Below are positions 17,066-25,720 of a DNA stretch of 64,000 nt, one piece after another. Where the stretch lies: the NCBI RefSeq assembly GCF_034259325.1, contig NZ_JAXIVS010000004.1, forward strand, positions 1 through 64,000. Reading direction: 5' to 3'. The position numbers were made by a program, and so were the translations under genes. A model generated the notes under the pieces. The model was given only the letters and a program-made list of their open reading frames with translations, did no database searches and was not told where the DNA came from. Positions within the stretch are counted from its first letter, which is position 1; each line of letters starts with the position of its first letter. This DNA comes from Hyalangium ruber (GTDB taxonomy: Bacteria; Myxococcota; Myxococcia; Myxococcales; Myxococcaceae).

Positions 17066-18067
17066 ATGGCGAACCGCACTGTCACGATCATCAATGGCGA
17101 TGGCATCGGCCCCGAAGTCATGGCGGCCACCGTTCGAGTCCTCGAGGCGCTCAAGCTGCCTCTGGAGTTCGAGTACAAGGACGCAGGCACCGAGGTGATT
17201 GCCAAGTACGGCACCAACCTGCCCCACGAGACGGTGGAGGCGGTGCTGCGCAGCGGCGTGGCCCTCAAGGGCCCCACCGGCACCGTGGTGGGCGGCGGCA
17301 TGCCGTCGGCCAACGTGGGCCTGCGCAAGCGCTTGGACCTGTACTCCTCGCTGCGCCCCGTCAAGAGCGTGCCCAACGTGAAGACGCGCTACGAGGACGT
17401 GGACCTCATCGTCGTGCGCGAGAACACCGAGAGCCTCTACGCCGGCCTGGAGCACATCATCGTCCCGGGCGTCGTCGAGTCCCTGAAGATCATCACCGAG
17501 AAGGCCTCCACGCGCATCGCCCGCTTCGGCTTCGAGCACGCCAAGAAGCTGGGCCGCAAGAAGGTCACCGCCGTCCACAAGGCCAACATCATGAAGCTGT
17601 CGGATGGCCTCTTCCTGGACTGCTGCCGCAAGGTGGGCCGCGAGTACCCGGAGATCCAGTACGAGGAGTTCATCATCGACAACCTCTGCATGCAGCTGGT
17701 GAAGGACCCCACCCGCTTCGACGTGCTGGTGCTGGAGAACCTCTACGGCGACATCGTCAGTGACTTGTGCGCGGGCCTGGTGGGCGGCCTGGGCGTGGTG
17801 CCCGGGGCCAACATCGGCGAGCGCACCGCGGTGTTCGAGGCGGTCCACGGCACGGCGCCGGACATCGCCGGCAAGGGCATCGCCAACCCCACCGCGCTGA
17901 TGATGTCCGCGGTGATGATGCTGGAGTGGCTGGACATGCGCGATGAGTCCAAGCGCATGGCGAACGCCATCCAGAAGGTCTACACCGAGGGCAAGGTGCG
18001 CACCGGCGACCTGGGCGGCGGCGCCACCACGCGCGACTTCACCGAAGCCATCATCGCCGCGCTGTAA
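17066..18067 (+). CDS. NAD-dependent isocitrate dehydrogenase (IDH/IMDH family)
   Basis: This 333-residue protein belongs to the isocitrate/isopropylmalate dehydrogenase family and resembles the NAD-linked mitochondrial-type isocitrate dehydrogenases. Visible motifs are INGDGIGPEV (8-17), KGPTGTVVGGG, SANVGLRKRLDLYSSLRP, VVRENTESLYAG, the Lys-bearing AVHKANIMKLSDGLF (proton relay) and NLYGDIVSDLCAGLVGGLG with the metal-binding Asp residues, then VHGTAPDIAGKGIANP. It would convert isocitrate to 2-oxoglutarate in the TCA cycle; homoisocitrate or isopropylmalate dehydrogenase is less likely given NTESLYAG and MKLSDGL. The glutathione peroxidase gene begins 9 bp downstream. Confidence 0.93.
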   Translation: MANRTVTIINGDGIGPEVMAATVRVLEALKLPLEFEYKDAGTEVIAKYGTNLPHETVEAVLRSGVALKGPTGTVVGGGMPSANVGLRKRLDLYSSLRPVKSVPNVKTRYEDVDLIVVRENTESLYAGLEHIIVPGVVESLKIITEKASTRIARFGFEHAKKLGRKKVTAVHKANIMKLSDGLFLDCCRKVGREYPEIQYEEFIIDNLCMQLVKDPTRFDVLVLENLYGDIVSDLCAGLVGGLGVVPGANIGERTAVFEAVHGTAPDIAGKGIANPTALMMSAVMMLEWLDMRDESKRMANAIQKVYTEGKVRTGDLGGGATTRDFTEAIIAAL

Positions 18068-18076
18068 GCTGCCCCC

Positions 18077-18619
18077 ATGCGCACACTCATCGTCCTGTCC
18101 ACCCTCGCGGCGGTCACCTTCGGGTCCGTCGCCTTCGCGGAGCCCGTCATGTCGTTCTTCGAGCTGAAGAGCACCCGCCTCAATGGCAAGGCGGAGGACC
18201 TCTCCTCGTACAAGGGGAAGGTGCTGCTGGTGGTGAACACCGCCTCGGAGTGCGGCTACACGCCGCAGTACGCGGGCCTGGAGAAGCTCCACCAGGAGTA
18301 CAAGGACAAGGGCGTGGTGGTGCTGGGCTTCCCCTCGAATGACTTCGGCGGGCAGGAGCCGGGCACCTCCGAGCAGATCGCCAAGTTCTGCGAGCTGCGC
18401 TTCAAGACCACCTTCCCCATGTTCGAGAAGGTGAAGACGAAGGGCGAGGGGCAGTCGCCCGTATACGAGTTCCTGGCGCGCAAGCACGGGGCGCCCAAGT
18501 GGAACTTCCACAAATACGTGGTGGGCAAGGATGGCCAGGTGAAGGCCGCCTTCCCCAGCTCCGTGGAGCCCGAGAGCGCCGAGCTGAAGAAGGCGCTCGA
18601 TGGCGCCCTGAAGGAGTAG
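18077..18619 (+). CDS. Periplasmic glutathione peroxidase-like peroxidase
   Basis: The 180-residue protein begins with a cleavable signal peptide (cut near AFAE, residue 21), so it acts outside the cytoplasm. It has the peroxidatic Cys in NTASECGYTPQYAGL (about 54-68), the Gln in FGGQEPG and the Trp in KWNFHKY, which together form the GPx active site. The usual PCNQFG resolving-type Cys is Ser here (PSNDFGGQEPG), but a Cys remains in KFCELRF. Bacterial enzymes of this kind usually reduce peroxides with thioredoxin-like donors, and a membrane-tethered thioredoxin is encoded 55 bp downstream, a plausible electron source. Confidence 0.92.
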   Translation: MRTLIVLSTLAAVTFGSVAFAEPVMSFFELKSTRLNGKAEDLSSYKGKVLLVVNTASECGYTPQYAGLEKLHQEYKDKGVVVLGFPSNDFGGQEPGTSEQIAKFCELRFKTTFPMFEKVKTKGEGQSPVYEFLARKHGAPKWNFHKYVVGKDGQVKAAFPSSVEPESAELKKALDGALKE

Positions 18620-18674
18620 CCCCGGGCGACAGGCCCTCGCAGAAAGCGGTAGGCTGCGGGGGCAAGGAGCCACG

Positions 18675-19241
18675 ATGGAGCAGCAGGAGCCGAGGCGAGG
18701 CCTCAAGGGTGCATGGGCCGCGTACCACCACGCCCGCAAGCGGTGGTGGGTGCGCTGGGGCGTGGACCTGGCTCTGTTCGCCCTGCTCTTCATGGCGGTG
18801 ATGGCGTGGCAGACGCGCCACCTGCCGGGCAGCGGAACGCCCGCGCCGGACTTCCAGCTGCGCAGCCTTTCGGGGGAGCAGGTGCGCCTGTCGGACCTGC
18901 GCGGCAAGCCCGTGCTGCTCGTCTTCTGGGCGCCCTGGTGCTCGGTGTGCAAGGCCGAGTCCTCGAACCTCGCGGCGCTGCGGCGCATGGTGGGCGATTG
19001 GGCACACGTGGTGACCGTGGCGGTGGCCTATGAGGACGAGGCGGATGTGCGGCGCTTCGTCCAGGACTGGGACGCGGACTACCCCGTGCTGCTGGGAGGG
19101 GACTCCGGGTTGACACGCTCCTTCCGCGTGGACCGTTTCCCAACGCTCTTCGTCCTCTCGCCCGAGGGCCGTATCGACCAGGCGACCATCGGCTACAGCC
19201 CCCGGCTCACGCTGCTGTGGCGGCTGTGGCGCGCCTCCTGA
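18675..19241 (+). CDS. Membrane-anchored TlpA/ScsD-like thiol-disulfide protein
   Basis: The 188-residue product has a basic cytoplasmic head (residues 1-28), one membrane helix (about 29-46) and a periplasmic thioredoxin fold. The redox site is WAPWCSVC (about 91-98), and the cis-Pro loop is RFPTLFV (about 154-160). Proteins of this group (TlpA, ScsD) reduce or oxidise periplasmic disulfides. It sits downstream of the secreted peroxidase and ends 9 bp before the convergent immunity gene. Confidence 0.92.
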   Translation: MEQQEPRRGLKGAWAAYHHARKRWWVRWGVDLALFALLFMAVMAWQTRHLPGSGTPAPDFQLRSLSGEQVRLSDLRGKPVLLVFWAPWCSVCKAESSNLAALRRMVGDWAHVVTVAVAYEDEADVRRFVQDWDADYPVLLGGDSGLTRSFRVDRFPTLFVLSPEGRIDQATIGYSPRLTLLWRLWRAS

Positions 19242-19250
19242 GCGCTCGCG

Positions 19251-19814
19251 CTACACTTCCTGGAACCGCGTCCCCGTGGTGCCCTGGCGCTCCAGCGCTT
19301 CCTTGAGGTCCTCCGAGACGATCAGGGCAACGTCCCAGCCTTCAGGGCGAAACACCTTGGCTGTTCCCACCCTCGCGGCATCGATGCGCAGATGATCGAG
19401 ACCGAGGTATTGGCCGACCATTTCGGGCACGCCATGTTCAGGCGTCCATAGCCTGACCTTCGACGCCGCTTCATCGATGCAGCGAATCAGCCGGGTCGCG
19501 ACGAGGAGCTGGTACTGGTCCGACTGCCCCTCGATGTCCACGGGGAGCAGCTGCACGTCATCCGGAGCCAGCTCCGCGAACAGGGTCGCGGCCCTGACAT
19601 GGAGGATCGCGACGCCAAGCCCTGCCTCGGAGAAGTCCAGGGGGCGGCCTTCGACCTCGATGGGGACCTTCAAGCGACCCGTGATGCGGGAAGGCCTGCC
19701 GTTCGTGAACTGCCAGTCGTCCAGCTTGCGGCCATGGCTGTCGACAGGCGTGGCGAGGTGCCATCGGCCTGGAGCCTCGACGTCATCATGCAGTTCGAAG
19801 AAACGGCGCCGCAT
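19251..19814 (-). CDS. Imm11-family immunity protein (SitI type), copy 1
   Basis: The 187-residue protein resembles the Imm11 (DUF1629-like) immunity family paired with AHH nuclease toxins in myxobacteria. Motifs are RRFFELHDD, WHLATPVD, LDDWQF, RPLDFSEAG, DVQLLPVDIEG, LLVATRLIRCIDE and VGQYLGLD. There is no signal peptide, so it would neutralise a toxin in the cytoplasm. It lies 9 bp downstream of a detached AHH toxin tail, the usual toxin-immunity order. A homologue of exactly the same length is at 27957-28520, sharing WHLATP, DDWQF, LDFSEAG and LVATRLIRCIDE. Confidence 0.87.
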   Translation of the reverse strand: MRRRFFELHDDVEAPGRWHLATPVDSHGRKLDDWQFTNGRPSRITGRLKVPIEVEGRPLDFSEAGLGVAILHVRAATLFAELAPDDVQLLPVDIEGQSDQYQLLVATRLIRCIDEAASKVRLWTPEHGVPEMVGQYLGLDHLRIDAARVGTAKVFRPEGWDVALIVSEDLKEALERQGTTGTRFQEV

Positions 19815-19823
19815 AGGGCCCCT

Positions 19824-20312
19824 CTATCGTGGATTGGCACGCGTCACGAGTCGGTTCAGCTCCGTCCCCGGCGTGGCGATCTGTTGGGCGAGGTCCTGGA
19901 GCGCCCCCGTCAACCTGACCCGGCACTCCGCGACACTCCGGCAGGTCTGCGTCGCCCTGCGAAGCGTCTGGTAGACGAGCCGATGGTACTCATAAGGGTG
20001 CGGCCCTTGGTGCCCTTCGAGAGGCAGCTTGTTCGCGGGGTCATTCAGCTTCATTCCCGCCTTGGCGAAGATCTCTCGGAACCTGGGCGACCATGGTCCC
20101 CCGCGCAGGATGGATTTGTCGTTGCAGATGGTCGCGAGGTGGAGATCGTCCACAGGGCCACTCTCAGCAGAGGTTGTTGAGCAGGGGCAGACAGGTAAGT
20201 GGGAAGCCTCATTGCTCAACCTGCAACCGCCTGTTGCAGCGCCCTCGGAGCTACCCCGCGTGTTCGGCTGTTCGGAAATGTCGGGACTTTTTACGCCCGA
20301 AACCCCCGACAT
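19824..20312 (-). pseudogene. Detached C-terminal AHH nuclease toxin domain of a Sit-type toxin
   Basis: The last about 110 codons encode an AHH-family (HNH/endonuclease VII-like) toxin domain: LATICNDKSILRGGPWSPR, REIFAKAGM, LPLEGHQGPHPYEYH, LRRAT and a tail TELNRLVTRANPR. There is no signal peptide or lipobox. The open frame starts inside the right arm of a large inverted repeat (20269-20321), so the first 50 residues are probably not a protein. The first His of the HH dipeptide expected before IAT is Leu (DDLHLAT), which should damage the active site. I read this as the 3' remnant of a sitA-like gene whose 5' remnant is at 20340-20759. A displaced toxin cassette awaiting recombination is the other reading. 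Confidence 0.72.
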
Positions 20313-20321
20313 TTCCGAACA
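20269..20321. repeat. Perfect 17-bp inverted repeat at the broken toxin junction
   Basis: The arms TGTTCGGAAATGTCGGG (20269-20285) and CCCGACATTTCCGAACA (20305-20321) are perfect reverse complements around a 19-base spacer that contains TTTTT. The element lies exactly between the detached SitA-like head (ending 20340) and the AHH tail (19824-20312). It may be a terminator, a REP/MITE-like mobile palindrome, or a scar of recombination. Confidence 0.8.
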
Positions 20322-20339
20322 GGATGACTGAAGGCCGGG

Positions 20340-20759
20340 CTACGTGGTGCGACCCTGAAGACATCGGTCTGCCCGGAGTAGGTCACACGCTGCACGTGGG
20401 GTGAGCGCCACTGCTGCCGCCATGAGCAGTGCCAGGACGTAGCGTCCCTTCAGATCGAGGTAGCGCCCGCCCACCAGTGCCCCTCTGAGCTGGAACATCC
20501 TCCAGACGGTCTCCCGAGGGGAGCCGCTGAGGCGTACTTCCATCGCCAGCATGCGAAGCGACCGCGCCAGCTCTTCCGGCGTCACTTCCACGGGCTGGAG
20601 CTCGGCAGCGCGGGGGAAGTGGTGAACTGTTTCGCCCTGCCCCCCGCTCACGCGGACCCTTCGTTGAGTGCTACCGCACCCCACCACCAACATCACCAGC
20701 AGAAGCGCACCTGTCCCACGCAGAGTCACGGGTCTCACCGCCTCGAAGGAGGAGCGCAC
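20340..20759 (-). pseudogene. Detached N-terminal head of a SitA-like polymorphic toxin lipoprotein
   Basis: The 139 codons resemble the start of myxobacterial SitA/TIGR02269 lipoprotein toxins: a hydrophobic leader with a lipobox (LLVMLVVGC), then RVRVSGGQGETVHHFPR, a PVEVTPEELARSL segment and a region equivalent to LRxxRxLFxL, followed by GRYVLALLMAAA. In full-length family members several hundred residues and a C-terminal toxin domain follow; here the frame ends soon after, and the AHH toxin tail lies 27 bp further on, beyond the inverted repeat. SitA lipoproteins are known to pass between kin cells by TraA/TraB outer-membrane exchange. GTG starts at 20759, 20738 and 20729 are all possible. 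The match is from memory of the family. Confidence 0.62.
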
Positions 20760-20931
20760 AGACTAGGAAGGGGGCTGGGGGCGATGGGATGATTCGCCGA
20801 GTCGCACGCGCGCTTCTGACTCAACGGGTACACGAAGCGAGGGAGCGCACGGCCGCCAGCGGCTTGCCTCGTGCCAGAGAGAGTCGATCGTGCTTTCCTC
20901 CGGGGCCTTCGAGTCGTGGAGGTGATGGACG

Positions 20932-21627
20932 ATGCGCGCAGTGGTCTTCGAGCATGATGAGGATGCGGGCGTGGGGCTACTCGGCCCGGTGCTTCAGCAG
21001 GCCGGATTCTCCCTGACCCGACGCTTCCGCTCCGTACGCCGCGAGGATGTGGACGCCGAGCTGGTGGTGGTGATGGGCGGCCACATGGGCGTCTATGAGG
21101 CGGACCAGCACCCCTTCCTCCATGAGGAGATCGCTCTGCTCTCCGAGCGGCTCGCCAACGAGCGGCCCTGCCTCGGCGTGTGTCTGGGCGCGCAGATGCT
21201 CGCCTCCGCCGCCGGCTCCGAGGTGTTCCTTGGCAAGAACGGGTTCGAAGTCGGCGCGCTCCCCGTGCGCTGGACGCAGGACGGGCTGAAGGACCCCGTC
21301 ATCGCCGGCTCGCGCCCCCGCACCGTGGTGGCCCACTGGCACCAGGACACCTTCAAGGCCGTGCCCGGCGCCACGCTGCTGGCCTCCACGGACCGGTACT
21401 CGCAGCAGGCGTTCCGGCTCGGCAAGTCCTACGCCTTCCAGTTCCACCTGGAGCTGGGCGCCGAGGACCTGGACCGCTGGCTCACCCACTGGAGCGAGGA
21501 GCTCGCCCAGCGGGGCAAGGATGCGCAGGAGCTGCGCTCCCAGGTCCCCAAGCTCAAGGCCGCCCAGGACGAGAACACCGAGCTGCTGCACCGGCTGGCG
21601 AACCACTTCGCCAAGGCTGTTCGCTGA
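20932..21627 (+). CDS. Class I glutamine amidotransferase (GMP synthase-like)
   Basis: This 231-residue protein has the GATase1 triad: Cys in GVCLGAQ (about 81-87) and His and Glu in FQFHLE (about 165-170). An HWHQDTF loop is typical of stand-alone members annotated as GMP-synthase-like. It would release ammonia from glutamine for a partner or act as a gamma-glutamyl hydrolase; no synthetase partner is adjacent. A strong ribosome site (GGAGGTGAT) precedes the ATG. The next gene follows after 13 bp. Confidence 0.92.
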   Translation: MRAVVFEHDEDAGVGLLGPVLQQAGFSLTRRFRSVRREDVDAELVVVMGGHMGVYEADQHPFLHEEIALLSERLANERPCLGVCLGAQMLASAAGSEVFLGKNGFEVGALPVRWTQDGLKDPVIAGSRPRTVVAHWHQDTFKAVPGATLLASTDRYSQQAFRLGKSYAFQFHLELGAEDLDRWLTHWSEELAQRGKDAQELRSQVPKLKAAQDENTELLHRLANHFAKAVR

Positions 21628-21640
21628 GAGGAGCCGGGCC

Positions 21641-22651
21641 GTGACGGCACGCAGGCTGGCAGTCCTGGGCGGAGGGCTCCTGCTGCTGACGGCGGCCACC
21701 CCTCCTCGCGTCGAGCTGTCTCGCACCGTGTGTACCCCGCGCGGCGCGTGCGTCACCCTGGCCGACAAGGAGCGTGATGGCGGCCTCCTCCGTCTGGAGG
21801 AGAAGCTGCCTCGCAAGGTGGCGCCTGGCACAGCCTTCGGCTTCTGGCTCACCTGGCCCCAGGACTCAGAGGACCGGCAGCGCGAACTCGGCTCCCGCTC
21901 GGAGGAGCTTCACCAGGTCACCCTCACCCCCGCTGGCCGCTTCGAGCTCTTCTCCCCTGCCGCCCTGCGCGTCCGGCGTGCTCCGAGTGAGTCCGCCGGT
22001 GTGCTCGTCCACGTCTCCTTCGATCCTCGGGAGAAGGCGCCCCTCGTGGCAGCGCTCCCTGAGGTGGTGGCGGCGGCACAGGCACGCGAGCTGCTCACCC
22101 CGGAGCAACAGCAGGCGCTCGCATCGCGACAGAAGGCCCTCGAAGAGCGGCTGCCCGCGCTGGTACGCGCGATGGATGCCTTTCGGGAGCGCCCCGCCGA
22201 CATGAAGGCGCGCGAAGCCTTCCTCTCGACCCTGCTCTCCTTTCCCGGAGAGGAGCTGAACCCGACCTCCCCCTCGGTGGCACCCGAGCGGTTCCTCTCC
22301 GCCGCTCAGCGCACCGCGCTGCGCAAGGCAGGCTACGAAGTCCTGGGGCGGCAGGGGCTGGAGTACCCCGCGACTCCCGGCGTCGTGTACAGGCTGATGA
22401 TCCAGGCCTCTTCGGTGGAACAGCTCGTGCGCGAGTGGAACGCGGGCCTGCGCGGCTCCGCCGCCAATATCGAGGACGTGCCTCGTCCCGCGTTGGAGTT
22501 CGAGCGCGCCCACCGCTACGACGATGTCAGCTTCACCCTCGAGGTGCGCGGCGACAGTGGCCGGACCCGGATGGATCAGGTGCTGGAACGACTGCTCCAG
22601 GTGCCTGGAGTGCGCCGGGCGCCAGGCCCACCGCTGCCGTCTCCTCGCTGA
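21641..22651 (+). CDS. Secreted protein of unknown function
   Basis: I do not recognise a family. The 336-residue product starts at GTG 21641, with GAGGAG a few bases upstream, and has a signal peptide (LAVLGGGLLLLTAAT, cut near residue 20). The early part holds a Cys pair (RTVCTPRGACVTL), then a strand-rich region and a long charged helical stretch (ARELLTPEQQQALASRQKALEERLPALVRAM, here only partly structured) rich in Ala, Glu and Arg. The last 40 residues again look like alternating strands and a helix (FTLEVRGDSGRTRMDQVLERLLQ). It follows the amidotransferase by 13 bp and is convergent with the large regulator gene at 22664. Confidence 0.82.
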   Translation: MTARRLAVLGGGLLLLTAATPPRVELSRTVCTPRGACVTLADKERDGGLLRLEEKLPRKVAPGTAFGFWLTWPQDSEDRQRELGSRSEELHQVTLTPAGRFELFSPAALRVRRAPSESAGVLVHVSFDPREKAPLVAALPEVVAAAQARELLTPEQQQALASRQKALEERLPALVRAMDAFRERPADMKAREAFLSTLLSFPGEELNPTSPSVAPERFLSAAQRTALRKAGYEVLGRQGLEYPATPGVVYRLMIQASSVEQLVREWNAGLRGSAANIEDVPRPALEFERAHRYDDVSFTLEVRGDSGRTRMDQVLERLLQVPGVRRAPGPPLPSPR

Positions 22652-22663
22652 GTCTCTGCCCCC

Positions 22664-25600
22664 TCAGCCGCGGAGTTCGGGTCCCCGAGACAGCAGCCGC
22701 TCCAGGAAGCGCAGCGCCCCGCGCATATCCGAGGAGAACGCCTCCCCGGGCATGCCGTGGAACGTCTCCACGCAGCGCCGCGCCGCTTCCCGAGCATGCC
22801 GCGCATCCTCCCCTCCCTTCGAGGCCGCCTCGGCCAGGGCCAGGTCCGCCGCTGTCTTCAGCAGCGTGGTGAGCCCGCGCAGCACCGGGCACCTGCTCGT
22901 CTCGGGCGCCTCTTCCAGGGCCTCGAAGCTCGCGATGGCCGCGCTCGCATCTCCCAGCGTCGCATCCACCGCGGCCCTGTGCGCGGCGAAGCGCAGCGCG
23001 TGCCAGCGCGCCACGCCGTCCAGCACGGAGATCGCCTCGGCCAGCCAGTGCCTCGCCTCGGCCAGGTCTCCCAGGGCCAGCTCCGCGCGGCCCAGCTCGC
23101 CCATCGCCGTGCCCTCCAGCAGGCGCACGCCGAGCTGGCGCCCCATCCGCACCGCCGCCGTCAGGTGCTCGCGCGCCTCCGAGGCCTTGCCCTCCTCCAA
23201 CAGCAGGCACCCCAGGTGCAGCCGCGCCAGCGTGTGCCCCGCGCGGTCTCCCACGCTGGCGGCGCGCGTCATCGCCTCCTCCACCAGCGCCTTGCCCTCG
23301 CGCAGGCGGCCCGTCTCTCCAATCGCCACGGCGCAGTGGGTGGTGAAGCCCACCTCGAGCGCCACATCGCCCACTGCCCGGAACAGCTCCCGCGCGGCGC
23401 GCAGGTGGGGAATCGCGGCGCCCGCGCCCTTGCGCGCCTGCTCCACGAGCCCCAGGTGGCCCACCGCGTACGCCTCCAGCCAGCGGTCGCCTCCCGAGGG
23501 CAAACCCTGCGCCTGCTGGACGAGCTCCCACGCTCCCGCCACATCGCCCTGCTGGCGGGCCACGATGGAGAGGTCCACCAGCACCCGCTTCTCCCCTGCC
23601 ACCGCTCCCAGCCCATGCAGCGCGGCGCGGGCCTGCTCCAGGTCCTGGCGCGCCTCGTCCAGGTTGCCCGCCTCCAGGTGCGCCCGGCCCCGCACCGCCC
23701 AGGCCGAGGCCAGGCGCGAGGGCTCCAGCGCCACGGCACTCGCCAGCTCGAGCGCCTGGTCCAGCCGGGTGAGCAGCAGGCTCAAGGGTCCCCGGGCGAC
23801 GATGTCCGGCTCCAGCGCCTCCAGCGCTTCCAGCGCCACGGCCACGGAGCGGGACGTGGCGGGCTTCACGGCGAGCGCGTGGTCACAGACGGCCAGCAGG
23901 TTCTCCCGCTCGCGCGCCAGTCGGCGATGCGCCTCGGTGACGCCCTCTCGCGGCGCACGCTCCCGCAGGCCCCGCGCGAGGGCCAGGTACCAGTCCGCGT
24001 GGCGAGCCACCAACTCCGCCGCGTTGCCCAGCTCCGGCAGCCTGTCGGCGGCGTACTGCCGCACGCTCTCGTACATCCCCAGCCGGCACTCCTCGGCCGG
24101 CCCGTCCGTCTCCTGCGTCCGCAGCAGCGACTTGCACCGCAGCGAGTAGATGACGTCCAGCACATCCAGCGGCCCGGGGGGCAATGCCACCACCGCCTCC
24201 GCCGCCTCCAGCGTGAAGCCACCCCGGAACACCGAGCACTGCGCCAGCGCGTCCCGCTCCGCCGGCTCGAGCAGGTTCCAGGACCAGTCAATAGCTCCCC
24301 GAAGCGTGGCCTGCCGCGCCGAGGCATCCCTGCGCCCGCTGCGCAGCAGCTCGAAGCGACGAGAGAGCCTGTCGCGCAGCTGCCCCACGCCCAGCACGCC
24401 CGTGCGCGCCGCGGCCAACTCGATCGCCAGGGCCACACCGTCCAGCTGGCGGACGATGTCCACCACACGCGGCGCCTCCTCCGCCGTCAGCTCGAAGCCC
24501 CCGCGCACCTCGCGCGTCCGCTCGACGAACAGGCGCACCGCCTCCGAGCGGGCGATCTCCTCCAGTCGCGTCTCCCCCGGCGCCGGCAGCGGCAGCGGCC
24601 CCAGCTCCAGCAGGCGCTCTCCGGGCAGGCACAGCTCCTGCCGGGAGGTGACGAGGAACCGGGCACGCGGGGCCAGCACCATCCACCGCTCCAGCAACTG
24701 TGCCCCGGGCCGCGTGGCCTGCTCCATGTTGTCGAGGATGATGAGCGCCTCGCCGCACTCGTTGAGCGCCAGGCCCAGCCGCTCCACCGGCTCGCTCACC
24801 TCTCCGTCTCGCGTCAGCGACACGCCCAGCGCCTGCGCCACCGCATGGCAGAGGGCGTCCTCCGTCGTCGCCTCCGCCAGCTCGCACAGCCACACCCCGC
24901 CCTCCCAGGCGCACGCCTCCAGTTCCAGCCCGCCCAGGTGGGTGGCCAGCCGCGTCTTGCCCATCCCCCCCGGCCCCAGCAGGGTGATGACGCGGGTGTC
25001 CTCGCGCAGCCAGCGCCGCAGCGTCTCCAGCTCCGTGGCCCGGCCGATCAGCTCATGCTGCGCAGCCGGCACGTTGCCCTGGCGCTCCCGGGGTGCCCGA
25101 GGCGCGCCGAAGCGGCGCTCGGACAGCGAGGAGGGCAGCACCTCTACCAGCGGGACGGCGCTCTCCAGGCCCCGGAGCCGAAAGGTGCCCAGCGGACGCA
25201 CCGCGGGCCTGCCCAGCGCCTCGGCCTCGGGCGCCACCCGGGCCCACGCCGCGCCGCTCACCAGCACCTGCCCGCCGTGCCCCGCCCCCGCCACCCGCGA
25301 GGCCGCGTTCACCATGCGGCCGAAGTAGTCCGCCCGGCCCGTGCGCTCATCGATGCGGCACTCGGGCTCGCCCATATGCACGCCCATGCACACCCGCAGG
25401 CCCCGGTGCAGGAGTCCCAGCGGCCCCCACTCCTCCGCCGCCTCCGGCTGCGAGAGCAGGTCCTCGGGCCAGGGCGCCCGCAGCAGCGCCTCCTGCGCCT
25501 CCAGGCACCAGCGCACCGCCTCCACCGGAGAGGCGAAGGCGAGCATGAAGGCCCCGCCCTGCGTCTTCACCTCATAGCCCGTGCCGCGATCCAGCAGCGC

Positions 25601-25720
25601 GCGCAGGACCGCGTCGTGGACCTCCAGCGCGTCCCGCATGCTCTCGGGGCAGCGCTCCCACAGCCGGGTGGCGCCCTGCACATCCGTGAAGACCAGCGCC
25701 ACCGTCCCTGTCGGAGGCAT
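22664..25720 (-). CDS. Class III cyclase-like/NB-ARC ATPase/TPR regulator
   Basis: This 1018-residue cytoplasmic protein has a class III nucleotide cyclase domain (about 5-195; VFTDVQG, YFGRMVNAASRV), an NB-ARC/AfsR-type ATPase (about 225-560; Walker A GPGGMGKT at 249-256, LIILDN, FLVTSRQ, GVALAIELAA) and TPR-like helical repeats (about 620-1000). Such proteins sense signals and usually work as switches. The second metal-binding Asp of the cyclase is Gly (KTQGGAF instead of KTxGDxF), so cAMP production is doubtful. I took the ATG at 25720, where the cyclase fold begins; an upstream start at 25810 would add 30 low-complexity residues. It diverges from the NGLSA lipoprotein with 405 bp between. 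Confidence 0.9.
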   Translation of the reverse strand: MPPTGTVALVFTDVQGATRLWERCPESMRDALEVHDAVLRALLDRGTGYEVKTQGGAFMLAFASPVEAVRWCLEAQEALLRAPWPEDLLSQPEAAEEWGPLGLLHRGLRVCMGVHMGEPECRIDERTGRADYFGRMVNAASRVAGAGHGGQVLVSGAAWARVAPEAEALGRPAVRPLGTFRLRGLESAVPLVEVLPSSLSERRFGAPRAPRERQGNVPAAQHELIGRATELETLRRWLREDTRVITLLGPGGMGKTRLATHLGGLELEACAWEGGVWLCELAEATTEDALCHAVAQALGVSLTRDGEVSEPVERLGLALNECGEALIILDNMEQATRPGAQLLERWMVLAPRARFLVTSRQELCLPGERLLELGPLPLPAPGETRLEEIARSEAVRLFVERTREVRGGFELTAEEAPRVVDIVRQLDGVALAIELAAARTGVLGVGQLRDRLSRRFELLRSGRRDASARQATLRGAIDWSWNLLEPAERDALAQCSVFRGGFTLEAAEAVVALPPGPLDVLDVIYSLRCKSLLRTQETDGPAEECRLGMYESVRQYAADRLPELGNAAELVARHADWYLALARGLRERAPREGVTEAHRRLARERENLLAVCDHALAVKPATSRSVAVALEALEALEPDIVARGPLSLLLTRLDQALELASAVALEPSRLASAWAVRGRAHLEAGNLDEARQDLEQARAALHGLGAVAGEKRVLVDLSIVARQQGDVAGAWELVQQAQGLPSGGDRWLEAYAVGHLGLVEQARKGAGAAIPHLRAARELFRAVGDVALEVGFTTHCAVAIGETGRLREGKALVEEAMTRAASVGDRAGHTLARLHLGCLLLEEGKASEAREHLTAAVRMGRQLGVRLLEGTAMGELGRAELALGDLAEARHWLAEAISVLDGVARWHALRFAAHRAAVDATLGDASAAIASFEALEEAPETSRCPVLRGLTTLLKTAADLALAEAASKGGEDARHAREAARRCVETFHGMPGEAFSSDMRGALRFLERLLSRGPELRG

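Noticed and set aside
20340-20759. Ordinary intact small lipoprotein gene
   Set aside because: The N-terminal pattern fits SitA-type toxins, which are several times longer, and the missing toxin end lies just downstream.
21240-21254. GGTTCGAAGTC as a tRNA T-arm
   Set aside because: It is inside the amidotransferase gene and no acceptor, D or anticodon stems surround it.
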